Shown piece after piece: positions 55,303 to 59,019 of a stretch of DNA of 59,019 bases (positions are counted from its first letter, which is position 1; each line of letters begins with the position of its first letter). The notes under the pieces are model-generated. The model was not told the origin of the DNA. It saw only the letters and a program-made list of their open reading frames with translations, and searched no databases. Source of the DNA: Rhodospirillaceae bacterium (GTDB taxonomy: Bacteria; Pseudomonadota; Alphaproteobacteria; MPNO01; UBA2964); the NCBI GenBank assembly GCA_018660305.1, contig JABJKO010000004.1:1-59019 (forward strand), read 5' to 3'. Made by a program: the position numbers and the translations under genes.

Positions 55303-55328
55303 GGTTGAATTATTGGCATTATTCAACC
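55303..55328. promoter_or_regulatory. Inverted repeat GGTTGAAT-N10-ATTCAACC upstream of mucR
   Basis: Eight-base perfect arms around a 10-base centre, in an AT-rich stretch about 90 bases before mucR. MucR proteins bind AT-rich DNA and often control their own gene, so this is a candidate auto-regulatory site. Confidence 0.5.
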
Positions 55329-55418
55329 TCAATAGGCAAACATTGGATTTGTGTCAGTCTGTGGATTGTCGATTTCAGTTGTCGACTTCGATTCTGCATC
55401 AAATGAAGAGGCGGCATA

Positions 55419-55838
55419 ATGGACTCACTACCCCCGAAAGATACTTTGTTAGCCTGGACCACTCAGATTCTTTCTTCGCATTTGAAAAATAACGCCATGC
55501 CGGTTGCCGACCTGCCGGGAATGATCCGCAGCATCTACGACACGCTCAACGCCACAATGGCCGGACCATCAACGCCAGACAACGCTAAGCCCGCCGTGGC
55601 GGTCCGCCGCTCAATCACACCCGATTATATAGTGTGTCTCGAGGACGGAAAGAAACTCAAAATGCTGAAACGCCATCTTCGAACCGCCTACAACCTGACC
55701 CCGGACGAGTATCGCCGGAAATGGGCGCTGCCGTCCGATTACCCCATGGTCGCGCCGAACTATGCCAATCAGCGAAGTGTGCTCGCAAAGAAGATCGGCT
55801 TGGGAAACAGCCGCCGCCGCAAGACGGCCAGCAATTAA
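55419..55838 (+). CDS. mucR: MucR/Ros-family transcriptional regulator
   Basis: 139 residues. The C-terminal domain reads SITPDYIVCLEDGKKLKMLKRHLRTAYNLTPDEYRRKWALPSDYPMVAPNYANQRSVLAKKIGLG, diagnostic of MucR. The zinc finger has one Cys and the H-X4-7 type region, with Asp at the place of the second Cys, a variation seen in the family. MucR proteins are heterochromatin-like regulators of exopolysaccharide, motility and surface genes, which fits this window's surface-protein content. Confidence 0.92.
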   Translation: MDSLPPKDTLLAWTTQILSSHLKNNAMPVADLPGMIRSIYDTLNATMAGPSTPDNAKPAVAVRRSITPDYIVCLEDGKKLKMLKRHLRTAYNLTPDEYRRKWALPSDYPMVAPNYANQRSVLAKKIGLGNSRRRKTASN

Positions 55839-55887
55839 TTGCGCGCGGTCGTAGAGAAAATCGCGGGGTTTCGCTATACTTGCCGTC

Positions 55888-56355
55888 ATGGCTAAGGCGG
55901 GGCAAAGCAAACAGGCTGAAAGCGCGGTTTCGCGTATCGAAAAAGCGTGTCTCGACAAGGGCATGAAAATGACCGAGCAAAGACGTGTCATTGCCCGTGT
56001 TTTGTCCGCGGCCACCGATCATCCGGATGTGGAGGAAGTCTATGGCCGGGCCTCCGCGGTGGACCCCCGGATCAGCATCGCGACTGTCTACAGAACTCTG
56101 CGGCTGTTCGATATCGCGAACATCATCGACCGGCATGATTTTGGCGATGGCCGGTCGCGATACGAGGTTGCGGACGAGGTCGGACATCACCATCATTTAA
56201 TTGACATGAAAAACGGGCATGTTCTCGAATTCGAGAATGAAGAACTTGAAAACATGAAGAGGCGGATTGCCCGTGAATTGGGATATGACCTTGTTGGCGA
56301 CCGGTTGGAACTCTACGGCGTGCCGATCGATACCAAGAATGAGGGCGACGACTAG
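55888..56355 (+). CDS. fur: Fur-family regulator (Fur/Mur type)
   Basis: 155 residues. The winged helix has KMTEQRRVIARVL, HPDVEEVYGRASAVDPRISIATVYRTLRLF and ANIIDRHDFGDGRSRYE. The metal site is VGHHHHLIDMKNGHVLEFENEELE. The C-terminal CxxC pairs of many Fur proteins are absent, as in alphaproteobacterial Fur/Mur, which respond to manganese or iron. The Irr-type heme motif is not seen. It precedes the ornithine-lipid genes. Confidence 0.9.
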   Translation: MAKAGQSKQAESAVSRIEKACLDKGMKMTEQRRVIARVLSAATDHPDVEEVYGRASAVDPRISIATVYRTLRLFDIANIIDRHDFGDGRSRYEVADEVGHHHHLIDMKNGHVLEFENEELENMKRRIARELGYDLVGDRLELYGVPIDTKNEGDD

Positions 56356-56417
56356 GGGCTGGGAACGCCTTGCTAGCGTCAGGCAAGCAGGTTTTTTGCG
56401 TGTTGGGGTCCGGTGAC

Positions 56418-57239
56418 ATGGGTGTTGCAGATCTTAGTAGCAAAAGCTTCGAGCCCATTCGGGCAGGCAATCTGGTCGCCCGCCTTGCAAGATCCACGGC
56501 AGAAATCGATGCGGCACAGGCCCTGCGCTACCGCGTCTTTTTTGAAGAGATGAGCGCGATCCCCTCCCCTGAAAATATTGCCCGCAAACGGGATTTCGAT
56601 CGTTTTGATACCATCTGCGACCATCTTCTGGTGATCAATCAGGAACGCGACGATCTCCCCGAAGGGGTGGTCGGTACGTACCGGCTGCTGCGCCGGAGCG
56701 TCGCGGATCAGGAGGGCGGTTTTTATTCGTCCGACGAATATGATATCGCGCCCCTCCTGCGTCTCGACGGTGAAATCATGGAGTTGGGCCGCTCCTGCGT
56801 GGATGCGCAATCGCGCACCCGGCACACCATGCAGCTGCTGTGGCAGGCCATCGCCGCCTACGTCAATCAATTCCAGATCACCATGATGTTCGGCTGTGCC
56901 AGCTTGCCTGGAGCGGACCCCGCCGAACAGTTGCTGGCCTTGTCCTATCTTCATCATTTCCATGCGGCGCCCATAGCCTTCCGGCCGCGGGCAGTGCCGG
57001 GTCGCTATGTGGATATGAACGGGCTTCCAAAGGATGAAATTAATCCGCGCGCCGCGTTGGCGGCACTGCCCCCCTTGATCAAAGGATATTTGCGGCTGGG
57101 CGGTTTCGTCGGCGACGGGGCGGTCATCGATCCGCAGTTCAACACCACCGATGTTTGCGTTATGGTGAAAACCGATCTGATTACAAAGAAATATTTCAAA
57201 CATTATGAGAGATCGGCGCACTGGTCAGCCACGGGCTGA
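56418..57239 (+). CDS. olsB: L-ornithine N-alpha-acyltransferase (OlsB-like)
   Basis: About 273 residues from ATG 56418; a TTG at 56370 could add 16. It is GNAT-like: RLARSTAEIDAAQALRYRVFFEEMSA, VGTYRLLRR, IMELGRSCVDAQSRTRHTMQLLWQAIAAYV and MFGCASLPGADP. It transfers a 3-hydroxyacyl group from ACP to ornithine, the first step of ornithine-lipid synthesis. It overlaps olsA by 35 bases. It can also be read as a hemolysin-like acyltransferase, an older name for this family. Confidence 0.9.
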   Translation: MGVADLSSKSFEPIRAGNLVARLARSTAEIDAAQALRYRVFFEEMSAIPSPENIARKRDFDRFDTICDHLLVINQERDDLPEGVVGTYRLLRRSVADQEGGFYSSDEYDIAPLLRLDGEIMELGRSCVDAQSRTRHTMQLLWQAIAAYVNQFQITMMFGCASLPGADPAEQLLALSYLHHFHAAPIAFRPRAVPGRYVDMNGLPKDEINPRAALAALPPLIKGYLRLGGFVGDGAVIDPQFNTTDVCVMVKTDLITKKYFKHYERSAHWSATG

Positions 57240-58062
57240 AGCCCTTTCTTCGCCGTGGCAGGCGACGGGCCGGCTGCTGGTCTATCTGCCGTTCACCCTG
57301 GTTCTTCTTCCCGTTCAGATGCTGGTGCTGGCGCTTGATCTCCGGGTTGCCCGATGGCTGCCGCATTTTTATCACCGGCTGTGTTGCCGAATGCTGGGGT
57401 TCAAGGTTGTCGTAAAAGGCGACATTTCCTGTAACCGGCCCACCTTGTTTGTCTCGAATCATATTTCCTATATCGACATCATTGCCTTCGGCTCGGTCCT
57501 CGAAGCGTCGTTTATCGCTAAGGCCGAAATCAAGGATTGGCCCCTATTCGGGCGATTGGCCAAATTGCAAAGGACGTTGTTTATCGAGCGGCGAAGCCGT
57601 CATGCCGCCAGACAGCGGGACGAAATTAGCGAGCGGCTGGATGCCGGCGACAATCTTATCCTCTTTCCCGAAGGAACGAGCTGTGACGGGCAGCAGGTTC
57701 TCCCTTTTAAGAGCGCCCTCTTTTCCGTCGCCGAACGATCGACGGACAGCTCAAAGCTGACCATTCAGCCAGTGTCCGTTGCTTATACGCGCCTCGACGG
57801 CATACCGCTCCGGCGGGCGCTGCGCCCCCATTATGCCTGGTATGGCGATATGACCCTGGTGCCGCACCTGATCGAAATGCTGGGCATTGGAAAAGTGACA
57901 ATTGAAATTATCTTTCATGACCCTGTCCCGGGAGATCACCTTCCAACCCGCAAAGAGCTCGCCGATTACTGCCGCCGGGTGGTGGTTGCCGGCGTCGATG
58001 CGGCGAATAGCGGCCGCTCCGCGCCGGCCGGCGACGCCGATCTCGTCACCGCGAATTCTTGA
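57205..58062 (+). CDS. olsA: Lyso-ornithine lipid O-acyltransferase (OlsA-like, PlsC family)
   Basis: 285 residues. An N-terminal membrane segment (LLVYLPFTLVLLPVQMLVLAL) is followed by the acyltransferase motifs SNHISYIDI (the HX4D box) and LFPEGTSCDG. It adds the second fatty acid to lyso-ornithine lipid. Gene order and overlap with olsB make this role much more likely than a general 1-acylglycerol-phosphate acyltransferase. Confidence 0.9.
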   Translation: MRDRRTGQPRAEALSSPWQATGRLLVYLPFTLVLLPVQMLVLALDLRVARWLPHFYHRLCCRMLGFKVVVKGDISCNRPTLFVSNHISYIDIIAFGSVLEASFIAKAEIKDWPLFGRLAKLQRTLFIERRSRHAARQRDEISERLDAGDNLILFPEGTSCDGQQVLPFKSALFSVAERSTDSSKLTIQPVSVAYTRLDGIPLRRALRPHYAWYGDMTLVPHLIEMLGIGKVTIEIIFHDPVPGDHLPTRKELADYCRRVVVAGVDAANSGRSAPAGDADLVTANS

Positions 58063-58100
58063 CTATTGTGCCGGCAATGCTACTGTAAATGGCGCGTCGC

Positions 58101-59019
58101 ATGACGTTGTGGCCAGGCCGCCGCTATAGAGCCAGTCGGGGTGCCACGGGAATTTTTCGGATATCACGCTTGGCGAAGAAAGTTTTCATTAAGAATTACG
58201 GCTGTCAAATGAATGTCTATGACGCCGCCCGGATGGCGGATGTCTTGGCAACGGTCAACTATGTGCCAACGGAAGACCAGGATTCGGCGGATCTGATCAT
58301 TCTCAATACCTGCCATATTCGCGAAAAAGCTGCGGAAAAGGTTTATTCCGAACTGGGCCGCGTGCGCCGCCGGCAGACCGACCTGGCCGAAGACGGCGCC
58401 TCCGATCCCCATGATGCACCGATCATTGCCGTCGCCGGTTGTGTCGCTCAGGCCGAAGGCGATGAAATTCTGCGCCGGGCGCCCTATGTGGATCTCGTCT
58501 TTGGCCCGCAATCCTATCATCAGTTGCCCGAGCTTCTGGCGAAGACGCAACGCCGGCCACGGGACGCAAAGCGGCGCCAGGCCAGTGACGGCCTTGTGCT
58601 GACAGATTTTCCGGTGGAATCGAAATTTGACCATTTGCCGCCGCCGCAGTCTCAGGGGGCAAGCGCGTTTCTGACCGTCCAGGAAGGATGCGACAAATTC
58701 TGCTCTTTCTGCGTTGTGCCCTATACGCGGGGAGCGGAATTTTCGAGACCTGCCGGCGACGTGGTGTCGGATGCGCGTCTCCTCGTGGCGTCGGGCGCCC
58801 GGGAAGTGACGCTGCTCGGACAGAACGTGAATGCCTATCACGGTCTGGAGGGTGGTCTCGCCGCCCTAATTCGGGAATTGGCCGCCATCGAGGGGCTGGA
58901 TCGTATCCGATATACGACGTCGCATCCCCGAGACATGGATTCCGCCCTGATCCGGGCCCATGCCGAAGTGCCGGCGTTGATGCCCTACCTGCATCTGCCC
59001 GTTCAGTCCGGCTCGGACG
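58101..59019 (+). CDS. miaB: tRNA-2-methylthio-N6-dimethylallyladenosine synthase MiaB (5' part, runs off the window)
   Basis: 306 codons are visible and the frame is open to the last base. ATG 58101 is used; TTG 58170 ([18 protein letters not shown]) is the alternative and fits the usual family start. The N-terminal Fe-S cysteines are in [16 protein letters not shown] and [10 protein letters not shown]. The radical SAM motif is [15 protein letters not shown]. MiaB methylthiolates A37 in tRNAs. Confidence 0.95.
   Translation, partial: MTLWPGRRYRASRGATGIFRISRLAKKVFIKNYGCQMNVYDAARMADVLATVNYVPTEDQDSADLIILNTCHIREKAAEKVYSELGRVRRRQTDLAEDGASDPHDAPIIAVAGCVAQAEGDEILRRAPYVDLVFGPQSYHQLPELLAKTQRRPRDAKRRQASDGLVLTDFPVESKFDHLPPPQSQGASAFLTVQEGCDKFCSFCVVPYTRGAEFSRPAGDVVSDARLLVASGAREVTLLGQNVNAYHGLEGGLAALIRELAAIEGLDRIRYTTSHPRDMDSALIRAHAEVPALMPYLHLPVQSGSD

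Overview
The window is chromosomal DNA of a GC-rich alphaproteobacterium, most like Rhodospirillales or a related order. This rests on gene order and on the families present: rph-hrcA-grpE-dnaK-dnaJ, mutS-glnD-murJ-trpS, tsaB-rimI-fur-miaB, MucR, a TIGR02186-type protein, DUF2244, DUF1127, ornithine-lipid synthesis genes and an alphaproteobacterial heat-shock promoter. No rRNA, tRNA, phage, integrase, transposase or CRISPR array was seen. Most of the window is dense core genome with short gaps and many start/stop overlaps.

Layout. 0-2 kb: a class I cyclic-di-GMP (GEMM) riboswitch lies directly upstream of a small ORF and a fliD-like flagellar cap gene. 1.9-12.6 kb: mainly a minus-strand housekeeping block (Asp/Glu racemase-family enzyme, comM/yifB, small lipoprotein, gshB, SirB1-like, BON lipoprotein, yraN, rsmI; then hemW, rdgB, rph), with an LpoA-like lipoprotein on the plus strand. 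13.5-20.4 kb: the heat-shock cluster hrcA-grpE-dnaK-dnaJ, followed by dapB, with a DUF1848 gene inserted in reverse between grpE and dnaK. 20.4-31.7 kb: DNA repair (AraC-MGMT fusion, nth), envelope and cytoskeleton genes (bactofilin, EI24/CysZ-like, AmpG-like, GT9), adenosine kinase, a macrodomain protein and maeB.

31.8-40.1 kb is the accessory part. About 8 kb of mostly exported proteins lie between maeB and mutS, which are close neighbours in many alphaproteobacteria as I recall. The block holds a LysM protein, two proteins ending in a Peptidase_S74 (tail-fibre chaperone) domain, a TPR plus beta-barrel outer-membrane protein, and two lipoproteins. Two loci in it start with the same promoter architecture: a distal CCGTC-N4-GACGG-type palindrome, exactly 30 bases to a TTGGAA -35, an 18-base spacer, a -10, then a proximal GACGG-N4-CCGTC palindrome just before the start codon. 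One locus carries a one-base slip in a run of seven A/T that splits the signal peptide of the TPR-barrel gene. The other has only a leader remnant of that gene, and its S74 gene is interrupted by an in-frame TAG. This decaying, duplicated TPR-barrel/S74 pair is the best candidate here for an undescribed surface-display system.

40.1-50.7 kb: mutS, glnD, murJ, trpS, then a TauE/SafE permease, a TIGR02186-like protein and a universal stress protein. 50.9-53.7 kb: three cell-wall genes (Bax-like glucosaminidase, polysaccharide deacetylase, VanX-like dipeptidase). 53.8-59 kb: tsaB-rimI, a TusA-like protein, mucR with palindromic upstream sites, a Fur-family regulator, olsB-olsA for ornithine lipids, and the 5' part of miaB, which runs off the end.

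A hairpin repeat family (core GTGGCCGGGAGGGGGAG) occurs three times in gaps of the first 11 kb, and a 23-base unit is repeated four times upstream of comM.
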